Positions 28,012 through 36,641 of a stretch of DNA of 64,000 nt are shown piece after piece. The notes beneath the pieces were generated by a model. It had not been told where the DNA came from. It saw nothing but the letters and a program-made list of their open reading frames with translations, and searched no databases. The position numbers were made by a program, and so were the translations under genes. Numbering within the stretch: position 1 is the stretch's first letter; each line of letters opens with the position of its first letter. Source of the DNA: Synechocystis sp. PCC 7509 (GTDB lineage: Bacteria > Cyanobacteriota > Cyanobacteriia > Cyanobacteriales > Chroococcidiopsidaceae); contig NZ_ALVU02000002.1 in assembly GCF_000332075.2 (NCBI RefSeq), positions 186,001 through 250,000 of the forward strand. The letters run 5' to 3'.

Positions 28012-28267
28012 AATTTTAATATCTATGGTTAGCTTGATGTTGTTATTTCATCAACATATTTAAAATTTATAGAAAATAAATTGCGGAAAATTACCATAAA
28101 ATTTAATTACCCAATGAGTTATATTATAAAGCCTCTTGATATATGTGCGATCGCAGTTCTAAATTTTATGTCTTATCAGTTACAAAAACTCAGTTAATTG
28201 TATGCTGGGCAATATCGGCTTGACGATAGATATCGTCAAAGGTAATTTAGTTTTGGAGAGTTCGATT

Positions 28268-29227
28268 ATGTCTTTTACTATCGAGTCTGCACGCTCCATT
28301 TTTCCTGACACTCAAGTTGCTAATGCGATTCCAGCTACAGTTGAATCTTTTGAGCGACTCAAGGCTGAGGATCAGTTAGCTTTACTTTGGTTTGCTTACA
28401 CGGAGATGGGAATTACGATCACTGCTGCCGCTATGCAGGTAGTAGATATGGTCTTCGCCGAAAAAACCCTGACTCAAATTAAACAGATGCCGGATATGGA
28501 GCAAACGCAAGTTATGTGCGATCTAGTTAATCATACTGACACTCCTATCTGCCGTACTTACTCAGCTTTCGGCACAAATGTCAAATTAGGCTTTTGGTAT
28601 CAGTTAAGCGAGTGGATGAAACAAGGGATTGTTGCTCCGATTCCAGAAGGTTATAAATTGTCTGCAACGGCATCAGAGGTGCTGGAAGCCATCCGTCAAC
28701 TTGAAGGGGGTCAGCAGTTGACAGTATTACGAGATATTGTCCTTAACATGGGATATAGCTCAAACATGGCTACTCAAGAAGTTGACGAACCTGTAGTTCC
28801 ACCTAAAGATGTCAAACCTCGAACTAAAATCAGCATTGAGGGCATCAACAACTCTATAGTTCTGAGCTATATGGAGAATATGAACGCCTTTGACTTTCCG
28901 GCGGCGGTAGCTTTATTTGCTAAAGATGGTGCATTGCAACCGCCTTTTGAGGAACCGATTGTGAGCCAAGAGTCTATCCTTACCTATATGCGTGAAGAAT
29001 GCTACGGACTCAAGCTGATACCTGAGCAGGGAATCTCGGAGCCAGCAGCAGGCGGATTTACCCAGATTAAAGTGACAGGTAAAGTGCAGACTCCGTGGGC
29101 TGGTGACAGTGTTGGTATTCCTCTAGCATGGCGGTTTTTGCTTAATCCTCAAAGTGAGATTTACTTTGTGGCAATTGACGTGCTTGCCTCTCCCCAGGAA
29201 CTGCTAAATCTAGGTTTAGTAAAGTAA
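28268..29227 (+). CDS. ocp: orange carotenoid protein (full length)
   Basis: 319 residues from ATG 28268, with GGAGAG 8 bases upstream; a TTG at 28202 is in frame but would add residues outside the family. OCP binds a ketocarotenoid, turns red in blue light, and quenches phycobilisome energy. The all-helical N-domain spans about 1-165, a linker rich in Pro (VVPPKDVKP) follows, and the NTF2-like C-domain ends the protein. Carotenoid contacts Tyr44 and Trp110, and the C-domain Tyr in VLSYMEN and Trp in AWRFLLNP are all kept. Asn104 is kept, but position 27 is Ser rather than the Arg of classic OCP1. No fluorescence recovery protein gene is seen in this window, which fits an OCP2/OCPX-type protein. 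Confidence 0.93.
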   Translation: MSFTIESARSIFPDTQVANAIPATVESFERLKAEDQLALLWFAYTEMGITITAAAMQVVDMVFAEKTLTQIKQMPDMEQTQVMCDLVNHTDTPICRTYSAFGTNVKLGFWYQLSEWMKQGIVAPIPEGYKLSATASEVLEAIRQLEGGQQLTVLRDIVLNMGYSSNMATQEVDEPVVPPKDVKPRTKISIEGINNSIVLSYMENMNAFDFPAAVALFAKDGALQPPFEEPIVSQESILTYMREECYGLKLIPEQGISEPAAGGFTQIKVTGKVQTPWAGDSVGIPLAWRFLLNPQSEIYFVAIDVLASPQELLNLGLVK

Positions 29228-29341
29228 AACTTTCTGAGGTTGACAGAGATAATTTCTTCAGAATGTTTACAGGCAATTCGTCAAAAATCGTTTACCAACT
29301 GATAAATAACGATAATTCACTCCGAGCGTTGGTGGTAAGTC

Positions 29342-30265
29342 ATGACTCAGACTACTGAAATCCCAAGTACACAGTTTTATGCTTGGAAAAACTATCGCTG
29401 TGCTTACGAAAACTACTCCCCGGATGTTGGGGAAGATCGGCATAGCACTCCTTTACTACTGATTCACCCGATTGGTGTTGGCTTATCCCGACGATTCTGG
29501 CATCGCTTCTGTGATGATTGGTGTCAAAGCGGATGCACCAACCCCATTTACAATCCTGATCTCTTAGGTTGCGGAGAGAGCGAGATGCCCCACGTCGCCT
29601 ACACTCCGGCTGATTGGGCTGCCCAACTGCAACACTTTTTGCAAACAGTCATCCAAAAACCTGTTACCTTAGTCGTGCAAGGAGCGCTGCTACCTGTAGC
29701 ACTTGAATTAGTGCAGTTGCAAACTCAACCAAATCTTATCCAAAAACTGGTGCTGGCTAGTCCCCCAGCGATGGCACTCATGACCCAAGCTACAGGAACC
29801 AGAAAGCAAAAATTAACTTGGAATTTGCTAGATTCGCCCCTTGGTGCTGCTTTTTATTTATATGCTAGAAGACCGCAGTTTTTGAGTTCTTTTTCTACTC
29901 GCCAACTATTTGCAAATACTGAGCAAGTCGATAGAGAATGGTTGGATCTGCTAGCACTAGGTGCGGCAAATCCCGCCAGCCGTCACGCAGTTTTTTCCTT
30001 TTTAGCTGGTTTCTGGAGGCAGAACTATCGAGATGCGATCGCCGCAATTACTCAACCAACATTAGTTGTCATGGGCGATCGCGCGTCAAGTATTAGTAAA
30101 AATAAGCAGGATACTCCAGAGCGAAGATTAGTAGATTACCTCAAGTGCTTGCCTCATGGCGAAGGCGTAAAGATAGCTGGTCGTAATGTTCTGCCCTACG
30201 AGTCAACATCTGAGTTTACTGCTACGTTAGCAGGATTTGAAAACACAAAGTTAACAGTGCAGTAG
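29342..30265 (+). CDS. alpha/beta-hydrolase-fold protein lacking the catalytic Ser and His
   Basis: 307 residues, 114 bases after ocp on the same strand. The fold signals are LLLIHPIGVG after the second strand, PDLLGCGES, and VVMGDRAS with the expected acid. At the nucleophile elbow, where family members have GHSxG, the sequence is VVQGALLP with Gly114 in place of Ser. At the His loop it reads AGRNVLPYES, so the catalytic His also appears lost. It is probably a non-catalytic binding protein, perhaps for a hydrophobic ligand. The link to OCP is only from position. Confidence 0.8.
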   Translation: MTQTTEIPSTQFYAWKNYRCAYENYSPDVGEDRHSTPLLLIHPIGVGLSRRFWHRFCDDWCQSGCTNPIYNPDLLGCGESEMPHVAYTPADWAAQLQHFLQTVIQKPVTLVVQGALLPVALELVQLQTQPNLIQKLVLASPPAMALMTQATGTRKQKLTWNLLDSPLGAAFYLYARRPQFLSSFSTRQLFANTEQVDREWLDLLALGAANPASRHAVFSFLAGFWRQNYRDAIAAITQPTLVVMGDRASSISKNKQDTPERRLVDYLKCLPHGEGVKIAGRNVLPYESTSEFTATLAGFENTKLTVQ

Positions 30266-30372
30266 TTATGAAATTCTCATGTACTAATGAAGACACAGAG
30301 CAGGATAAAACTCCAGACTTTTGCTATTTATTCTGTCCATAAGTTGATATTAGCAGCTTATTCTTAAGTTAC

Positions 30373-31884
30373 TTAAGCTTCATGCCAAGCGGCTGCTAGT
30401 TGGCGTATCTGCTGTAATTCTTCTGGTGGTATGCGTTCCAGATTCCGCAAAATTAACGACATCCGATGATTGTTCTTGAGCTTGTCATAATGACGTGCTA
30501 GGAAGTCCCAATAAAAGAAGTTGAAGGGACAAGCATTATCTCCAGTGCGACTGCGCGGGTTATAGATACAGTGCTTGCAATAATCACTCATGTTGTTGAT
30601 ATAGTTAGCAGAAGCAGCATAAGGCTTAGAAGCGATTGCTCCTCCATCAGCAAATTGTCCCATGCCAATTACATTGGTTTGCATTACCCAGTCGTAAGCA
30701 TCGATAAATGCAGCATGAAACCAGTCTTCAAGTTCTTGAGGTGAAATTCCTGCAATCAAGCCGAAGTTGTTTAGCACCATTAATCGCTGAATGTGATGGG
30801 CGTAGCCAATTTCTTTAACTTGCGTCAGTATTTGATGCAGGCAATTCATCTGCGTCTGACCTGTCCAATAAAAATCAGGTAGAGGCTGGGTATGGTTGAA
30901 CCAGTTGCGTTCTGGATAATCCTCGCCCATGTAGATGTAGATACCGTGCATATACTCGCGCCAGCCGAGTACCTGACGGATAAATCCTTCGACACTGCTT
31001 AGTTCCCACTGTTGATTTTGGGAATAAGCTTGCTGTGCTGCTTCAACGACTTCTAACGGGTGTATTAAGCCTAAATTGAGGTAAGGGGAGAGCATGGCGT
31101 GCCACATTGTCTGTTCTTTTGTCACCATCGCGTCTTGGTAGGGACCAAAATCGGACAAGCGGGTTTGGATAAAAAACTCCAACACTTGGAGGGCTTGTTG
31201 CCTTGTCACTCCCCAGCGAAAAGGCTGTAGTTGCCAATACTCGTGACTGCTCTTGAAGGCTGCCGAATTCAATGAATTAATGACATCGGTTGTTATGTCA
31301 TCTGGTTCAAACCAAAGAGCTTCGGGTATCGTCAGCTTGCCCTTGGGCGGTTTGCGATTGTCGCGGTCAAAATTCCACCGCCCTCCCGCAGGTTGATTAC
31401 CTACCATCAAAATGTCAAAGCGCTGCCGTCCCTCTCGGTAAAAGTCTTCCATAATCAAATGCTTGCGCTTAGATGCCCAATCGTGAAAGTCTAGGTCGCT
31501 CCAGATAAATCGATTGTTGGGCGTGAAAGTCACTGGACATGGAAGATTGAGTCTAGCAATTAGTTTTGCAAACGGGCGATCGCTTGGAGTCATTACCCGT
31601 AACTCGGTTATTTTGTTTTGCTCAATCCACTCTATTAAGGGAGAGTGAAAATCTTCGGCGATCTTGTAGGTAACACTCCAACCTGCTTGCTCCAATTCTT
31701 GCGCGAAGTGGCGCATAGCGGACCAGACTAATACCAACTTTTGTAAGTGGTAGGGCAGTTCTTGGGCATGGTGAAGTGACTCGATGAAAATTACTTGGCT
31801 CTGCGATTTTTCTTCAGCACAATTAGCAAGTGCTGATTGTTCAGTCCAAAGTTGGTCGCCGAGAACCCATACTCCATTGGTCAT
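30373..31884 (-). CDS. iron-sulfur bacterial cryptochrome/(6-4) photolyase (FeS-BCP)
   Basis: 503 residues. It matches the deoxyribodipyrimidine photolyase-related family, which repairs (6-4) photoproducts using blue light, FAD, a lumazine-type antenna and a 4Fe-4S cluster. Start VWVLGDQL is the family's antenna-domain opening. The cluster cysteines are present: one in MNCLHQI, a CKHC pair, and a fourth 13 residues later in NACPF, the spacing of Agrobacterium PhrB. The FAD-binding part has VEGFIRQVLGWREY and GQFADGG. It converges on the hydrolase-like gene. A light-related function suits the neighbouring OCP. Confidence 0.93.
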   Translation of the reverse strand: MTNGVWVLGDQLWTEQSALANCAEEKSQSQVIFIESLHHAQELPYHLQKLVLVWSAMRHFAQELEQAGWSVTYKIAEDFHSPLIEWIEQNKITELRVMTPSDRPFAKLIARLNLPCPVTFTPNNRFIWSDLDFHDWASKRKHLIMEDFYREGRQRFDILMVGNQPAGGRWNFDRDNRKPPKGKLTIPEALWFEPDDITTDVINSLNSAAFKSSHEYWQLQPFRWGVTRQQALQVLEFFIQTRLSDFGPYQDAMVTKEQTMWHAMLSPYLNLGLIHPLEVVEAAQQAYSQNQQWELSSVEGFIRQVLGWREYMHGIYIYMGEDYPERNWFNHTQPLPDFYWTGQTQMNCLHQILTQVKEIGYAHHIQRLMVLNNFGLIAGISPQELEDWFHAAFIDAYDWVMQTNVIGMGQFADGGAIASKPYAASANYINNMSDYCKHCIYNPRSRTGDNACPFNFFYWDFLARHYDKLKNNHRMSLILRNLERIPPEELQQIRQLAAAWHEA

Positions 31885-32366
31885 GTTTTCCCCTCAGTAC
31901 AAAATGCAAAGTTTCCTATAATCTCCTAGCGTAATTTCTTTTGCAGTTTTAGTTTTTAGGAAAATTAGAAGGAGATCGCTTTTCTTATTTTGAACTAAAA
32001 ATATTTGCAAATTGTTTTAAGTGACAGCCCATAAAATAGATCATTTGATACATAACTTTAGCGATTTAGATTAAGTCATCTTGCTAGTTACAAGCTGGGC
32101 AGCTACCGTCACAACATTGTGTCCTGTCTGCCATAGGGCTGTAATACTCAAGTGCTTAACTATTTATATGAGCTTTAGTAATGCTTGCTCCTCACACTTG
32201 ATTCAACTTTTACCCTCTTAATGCAATGTCGCGTAGGAGGGTCTTTTATTGACTCAGTTCTTGTTGTCTGCTAACTACGGCGCTTTTGAACCGTGAGAAG
32301 CTGGCGCGGGTACGATGCGATCGCCACCAATTAATTAAGAAAGCTTTTGCACTATTGCTGATGAGC
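31885..32366. other. about 480 bases without a gene
   Basis: A+T-rich sequence upstream of the photolyase gene on the minus strand, so its promoter is probably at 31890-31960. No open frame, repeat or strong hairpin was seen in the rest. Confidence 0.6.
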
Positions 32367-32821
32367 TTACACTGAATCATCTACCCATCCGCAACTTGGA
32401 CAATCAAAATGAACGAGGTGAAAATTCACTTGTGGGAAATGGTCCTTGCACTCAGGATAAACGCTAGTAAAAAGCGGGTGATTATCTAACAGCCACAACT
32501 GTTCCTCTCTTGTCTTTTGCTGCTTAGGCTGTAGGATTAATTCGCCATTGTAGTAACTAGCTCCCTCTGGTTCCCACTGTTCCTCATAGGATTTAGAGCA
32601 AAAGGATTGCTAGATGGCTCGTTGCCATTGCGATCGCTTTCGATCTGCTGTAGCAATCCCAGAAAATCTACAAATTTTCTTATTTCCAGGTCTGGATTTT
32701 GCTGGAAGTCTGGACGGGTGTGGTCAAAAGTAGTTAGTTGCGAAGGGGAGGTGTGAATGAGTAATTCGCCACAAAGCTTGCATTGCAACAAACTTCCTTT
32801 TTTTGCTCGGTTAAACTTCAA
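32367..32821 (-). pseudogene. zinc-ribbon hypothetical protein with a frameshift
   Basis: The first frame, from ATG 32821, gives a CKLC pair and about 80 plausible residues up to FALNP, then runs into unrelated sequence and stops at 32537. A second frame on the same strand picks up as YEEQWEPEGASYYNG and continues to a natural end with CPSCGWVDDSV and a TAA at 32367-32369. A -1 shift, or one restored base, near 32590-32597 joins the two and unites both CxxC pairs into one small zinc-binding protein. No slippery sequence is visible, so a mutation is more likely than programmed shifting. Confidence 0.7.
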
Positions 32822-33218
32822 TGCCTACCAACAGGTTTTGACCACACCCTAACTGCTTAGAATAGTTAGATGAATTTTTGTGTAATTTAATACCCAACTC
32901 CCGATCTCTTTAACTTAAAAGCTGGTTTTTTGCGGAAGCCAAAATAACTCAGTTTCAGAAAGTTCATCATCGGCTTTATGCAAAATAGCGGCTGCTCTCA
33001 ATCGCTCGAACGCATTTTAAAAGCAAACGATAAAGCTATTACACTACTGAATTTACCTTTTGTATTTTTGCAACATACCCTAAGTTAAGCTATGACTTGG
33101 ACAATACACTGTTTGCCATAGTCTAATGGAGATGGGTAGTGAGTAGTAGTTTTTTTAGCTAGAACTCCAGTTACAATCGAGGTACACATAAAAAACAAAT
33201 AATATTTGTGTAAATACA
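32822..33218. other. about 400 bases without a gene
   Basis: Sequence between the frameshifted zinc-ribbon gene and the propeptide-like gene, transcribed away from each other. It probably contains the promoter of the peptidase/hydrolase cluster. No individual element could be recognised. Confidence 0.55.
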
Positions 33219-33551
33219 GTGTCTTCCAAAATCTCACCTAACCTAGCTGCTCATTTGCAAAAGCTTGATACAAGTGAACCCCTTGATGTTGTTCTGGAGT
33301 TAACCTTACCAATCCAGCAGATCCAAGAGGGACAGTCAAGACAACAGAAAATTACAACCTTGAAAGAAGCCTTCAACGAAAATACAGCGCCGATTGAACA
33401 AGTTATTCATCAAGTAGGAGGCACAGTAATTGGTAGAGGATGGCTCAACCAAACGCTACGAGCATACATACCTGCCTACGGTTTGAAGCAACTCTCCGAA
33501 CTTGATGTTGTGTCAGCACTAGACATTCCGAAAACTATTGAACGTGACTAA
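33219..33551 (+). CDS. stand-alone subtilase propeptide/inhibitor I9-like protein
   Basis: 110 residues from GTG 33219. The layout, LDVVLELTLP then a helix, GGTVIGRGWLNQTLRAYIPA, and LSELDVVSALDIPK, is that of subtilisin propeptides and inhibitor I9 proteins. The phrase WLNQTLR (residues 75-81) is nearly repeated as WLNQSLR (157-163) in the N-terminal region of the S8 peptidase encoded two genes downstream, which is good evidence that this small protein is a separate copy of that peptidase's propeptide. It may act in trans as chaperone or inhibitor. No signal peptide. Confidence 0.7.
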   Translation: MSSKISPNLAAHLQKLDTSEPLDVVLELTLPIQQIQEGQSRQQKITTLKEAFNENTAPIEQVIHQVGGTVIGRGWLNQTLRAYIPAYGLKQLSELDVVSALDIPKTIERD

Positions 33552-33681
33552 TTTAGCAAAGGAGGCTCTAAAACCGATGTTATTAACTTATATGTAGAAA
33601 ATACGGAAAAATCCGCTTCTTTCTGGAAATGCTTATTCTTCCTTTGAAGACTTACATATAAATGCCAAAGGATGAAAGGCA

Positions 33682-34233
33682 ATGGACAATTTAGACGCGG
33701 CTCAGAACTCAGTCTACGAAGAAGAGGAGCAGGATGTAGATCCATTTCACGAAGAGGGAATGAATCTTGACACGGAAGACATCTCGGAAGCAGGTTCTTC
33801 AGATATTGATCGCCTAAACCTCGATTCTGACGTGGCAGACAAAGCACGAGAGCTACGCCGACGAGCGCCAGGTGTAATTTTTACTAGCGGGCGGCGAGAC
33901 ATTGCCAGACAAGCGCGGGCTATGGCAGGTAATGTTGTTGTCAACAGGAGGTGGATTGAGCAAACCTACCGCAGTACTACAGCTATCCGATCGCTACAGC
34001 AGTGGGTAAATTCTCATCCAAATGCTGACACAGTGGATGAAATTGCTAGGGGTCTCACCGATCTAATGAATGCTATGCCGGAGGCACAGCGAATGGGTAT
34101 TTCAAAGCATCTATCAGGTCGTGCCTTTGATGTGAAACCAAATAGTTGCCCCACATCTGCCATCACAGCGCTTAGTCCACGCCAGTTCTTGCAACGGGAA
34201 GGAGGGCTTGTTATCTGGCACGTTGGGTTCTGA
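33682..34233 (+). CDS. M15-type D-Ala-D-Ala carboxypeptidase-like protein
   Basis: 183 residues. The first 50 residues are acidic and look disordered. The rest resembles peptidase M15/VanY-like zinc enzymes: SGRRDIARQARAMA and the zinc motif KHLSGRAFDVKP (Ser-x-His...Gly-x-Ala-x-Asp type), with a final WHVGF giving the last zinc His. It should cut peptidoglycan stem peptides. No signal peptide is present, like its neighbours. A 40-base gap separates it from the IS1 element that now cuts the operon. Confidence 0.7.
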   Translation: MDNLDAAQNSVYEEEEQDVDPFHEEGMNLDTEDISEAGSSDIDRLNLDSDVADKARELRRRAPGVIFTSGRRDIARQARAMAGNVVVNRRWIEQTYRSTTAIRSLQQWVNSHPNADTVDEIARGLTDLMNAMPEAQRMGISKHLSGRAFDVKPNSCPTSAITALSPRQFLQREGGLVIWHVGF

Positions 34234-34273
34234 TGAGAGTATCAAGTAGAACTTAATTTTTAGTATAGGAAAC

Positions 34274-35162
34274 GGTGGTGTTCTCAATCTGTAGAAACCT
34301 TGTTAGGAATAGAGACAAACTGCTAAAGTGGGGTTAAGTATTCTATGAGGTTACATGACTGTTTGGCTTGCTGTTCAATGTCCTGATTGCCACTCTACTG
34401 ATGTCTCTAAACATGGCAAATCTACCGAAGGCAAGAAGCGCTACGCCTGTAATAATTCTGAATGTCTGCGACGCACTTTTATCCTCGACAACAGTCATCC
34501 GGGACGAAAGCGAAGTGTCAAGCACCAAATTGTCGAGATGAGCATCAATGGTAGTGGAGTCAGAGATATTGCGCGGGTACTTCATGTCAGCCCCTCTACG
34601 GTGATTCGAGAATTAAAGAAAAAGAAGCCGCATTTGCAAGCAGTTAATCAGAAATTGTTAAAGACTATTCGACCAGAGCAGGTAGAAGTAGAAATCTACA
34701 AGGTCGAAGAAGAAAAGGAGCCAGAGCCAGGAATCAAATCATCTGAGTTAGACGAGATGTGGAGCTTTGTAGGCAATAAGAAAAATCCTCGATGGCTATG
34801 GCATGCGATAGACCGCAGTACAGGGAAAGTTCTAGCATATGTTTTCGGCAGACGAAAAGATGAAGTTTTTCTCAAGCTGAAAGAACTGTTAGAGCCGTTT
34901 GGTATCAAGAGATATTGTACGGATGGTTGGGGAGCTTATGAACGCAACTTGCCGGAAGACAAGCATGAAGTTGGGAAGAAAAACACTCAGAGGATTGAGC
35001 GTAAACATCTAAATCTGAGGACGAGGATTAAGCGATTAGCCAGGAAGACTATTTGTTTCTCTAAGTTAGAAGAGATGCATGATTTAGTAATTGGCTTATT
35101 CGTTAACTGTTATGAGTTTGGTTTATCGATTTAGAGCTAAGTCACAGATCGAGAACACCACC
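34274..35162 (+). mobile_element. IS1-family insertion sequence, copy A
   Basis: 889 bp. The left end GGTGGTGTTCTCAATCTGT (34274-34292) and the inverted right end (35144-35162) agree at 18 of 19 positions. It is flanked by a perfect 8-bp target duplication TAGGAAAC at 34266-34273 and 35163-35170. Removing the element and one duplicate restores the spacer between the M15 gene and the S8 peptidase. The right-hand duplicate supplies AGGA 7 bases before the S8 ATG, so the ribosome-binding site survived. Confidence 0.95.
34355..35134 (+). CDS. IS1-family transposase, single reading frame
   Basis: 259 residues in one uninterrupted frame, unlike classical IS1 which needs a frameshift. An N-terminal zinc finger (CPDC...C...C), a helix-turn-helix (GVRDIARVLHVSPSTVIREL) and a DDE domain with DEMWSFVGNKKN, YCTDGWGAYE and IERKHLNLRTR are visible. 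Confidence 0.93.
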   Translation: MTVWLAVQCPDCHSTDVSKHGKSTEGKKRYACNNSECLRRTFILDNSHPGRKRSVKHQIVEMSINGSGVRDIARVLHVSPSTVIRELKKKKPHLQAVNQKLLKTIRPEQVEVEIYKVEEEKEPEPGIKSSELDEMWSFVGNKKNPRWLWHAIDRSTGKVLAYVFGRRKDEVFLKLKELLEPFGIKRYCTDGWGAYERNLPEDKHEVGKKNTQRIERKHLNLRTRIKRLARKTICFSKLEEMHDLVIGLFVNCYEFGLSI

Positions 35163-35174
35163 TAGGAAACTACT

Positions 35175-36620
35175 ATGGAATCATCAGAACAACGACAAAT
35201 CATCCAGGAAGCACGTGCTAGGATTCGCACTCAATATGGCTCTTTGCTTGCCGAAAAAGCCAGTGACGAGTTCTGTCTGACACACGCAAGTCCATCTGCG
35301 TTTGCTGCTGCCGAAGCTTTCCCTAGCTCTATTTCACTCTTGAGTTCCATCATTGAGTTCGCCACAGAAGACCAGGCAAATGGCGAAATCCTTGAAGCTG
35401 CTCAACCACAAAGAATGCTGACATGGGAACCAATCAAAGAGTCACTAGCCCAGTTAAATCTATCCCAGCAAGAGCAACTACGGCTATATACTGGATTGCG
35501 CCAGACTAGAGTTGCTGCTGAACGAGAGCAGGTTTTAAAATCCGTTAGCCCGATTACTGCTGAACTAGAACGCCACATTGAACGGCTGTTTGCCTTGCAC
35601 TCTGAAGCACTGAGAGAACCGTCTTCTCTAACCCAAGTCTGCTGGCTAAATCAGTCGCTCCGCACCCTTGCTGACCCTACAGTGCTAGCTGAGGTGGTGG
35701 CAGACCCAAAAATCGCCAAGGTAGACCTGCCGCGTCGGTTGGAGGCAGAGGTGATGGTGACTGGCTCTACCGTTGGAGCGGTTCAATACCGGGAAAAGTA
35801 TGAGCTTACAGGACGTGGGATCGTTATTGCGATTATTGACTCAGAAGTAGCCATAAGTCACCCTGCATTCCAGCATCGAGTCATTCATAGACAAAATTAT
35901 ACTCAAGAGCCTTGGGGTTCTCCAGATAAACACGGCACTGCTGTCGCTGGTATTGCTGCCGCTAACCATGCAGATTTAATTGGCATGGCACCAGAGGCAA
36001 CAGTTTACAACTACAAGGTGCTAGCAACTAACAGGAGTTTAAACGCGAACAACTTTGAAGGCTCACTGGCGCTCCAACAGGCACTCGAAGATGGAGTTCA
36101 CATTGCCAACTGCTCTTGGGGGGTAGGACTAGCTAATGGTGAAACCCGCGAAGTCCTGGCGTGCAACAAAGCCTGGTCTCTTGGTATGACCATTGTCAAA
36201 AGTGCTGGTAATCGAGGTCCTGGTTCCGGCACCGTGACAAACCCAGGTCAGGCGGACGGCATTATCGTTGTAGGAGCTACAGACCGAAACGGTATCGGTG
36301 TGCAGGACTATAGCAGCAGGGGATCGCTACAGGGCGGCTTAAAGCGCCCACATTTTGTAGCTCCAGGTGGTACTGAGAGCGATAGTGTTTTCAGTTGCCT
36401 AGTGGGAGGCGGATTTGGTAATCAAGGTGTATATGGTACTAGCTTTGCGGCTCCGCACGTGACAGGACTATTAGCACTGCTTTTAGAAAAAGTACCAGAC
36501 TTATCACCAGACGAGCAGAGAGATTTGCTTCTAAGAGCTTGTACAGCATTTCAAAACGTGGATGCTAACACACAGGGCTTAGGACTGATTTCCTTAAAGG
36601 CTTTGATTGAAGAACAATAA
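35175..36620 (+). CDS. S8 family subtilase without signal peptide
   Basis: 481 residues. The catalytic triad is Asp222 (IAIIDSEV), His253 (KHGTAVAG) and Ser423 (GTSFAAPH); oxyanion Asn in VKSAGNRG near 346. The 210-residue N-terminal part includes a propeptide-like segment (CWLNQSLRTLADP, 156-168) similar to the small protein at 33219. No secretion signal is seen, so it acts inside the cell or leaves by an unusual route. Gene spacing of 21 bases to the following amidase indicates an operon. The IS1 element just upstream may have cut it off from the cluster promoter. Confidence 0.9.
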   Translation: MESSEQRQIIQEARARIRTQYGSLLAEKASDEFCLTHASPSAFAAAEAFPSSISLLSSIIEFATEDQANGEILEAAQPQRMLTWEPIKESLAQLNLSQQEQLRLYTGLRQTRVAAEREQVLKSVSPITAELERHIERLFALHSEALREPSSLTQVCWLNQSLRTLADPTVLAEVVADPKIAKVDLPRRLEAEVMVTGSTVGAVQYREKYELTGRGIVIAIIDSEVAISHPAFQHRVIHRQNYTQEPWGSPDKHGTAVAGIAAANHADLIGMAPEATVYNYKVLATNRSLNANNFEGSLALQQALEDGVHIANCSWGVGLANGETREVLACNKAWSLGMTIVKSAGNRGPGSGTVTNPGQADGIIVVGATDRNGIGVQDYSSRGSLQGGLKRPHFVAPGGTESDSVFSCLVGGGFGNQGVYGTSFAAPHVTGLLALLLEKVPDLSPDEQRDLLLRACTAFQNVDANTQGLGLISLKALIEEQ

Positions 36621-36641
36621 ATTTAAGCAAGGAGAAATAAC

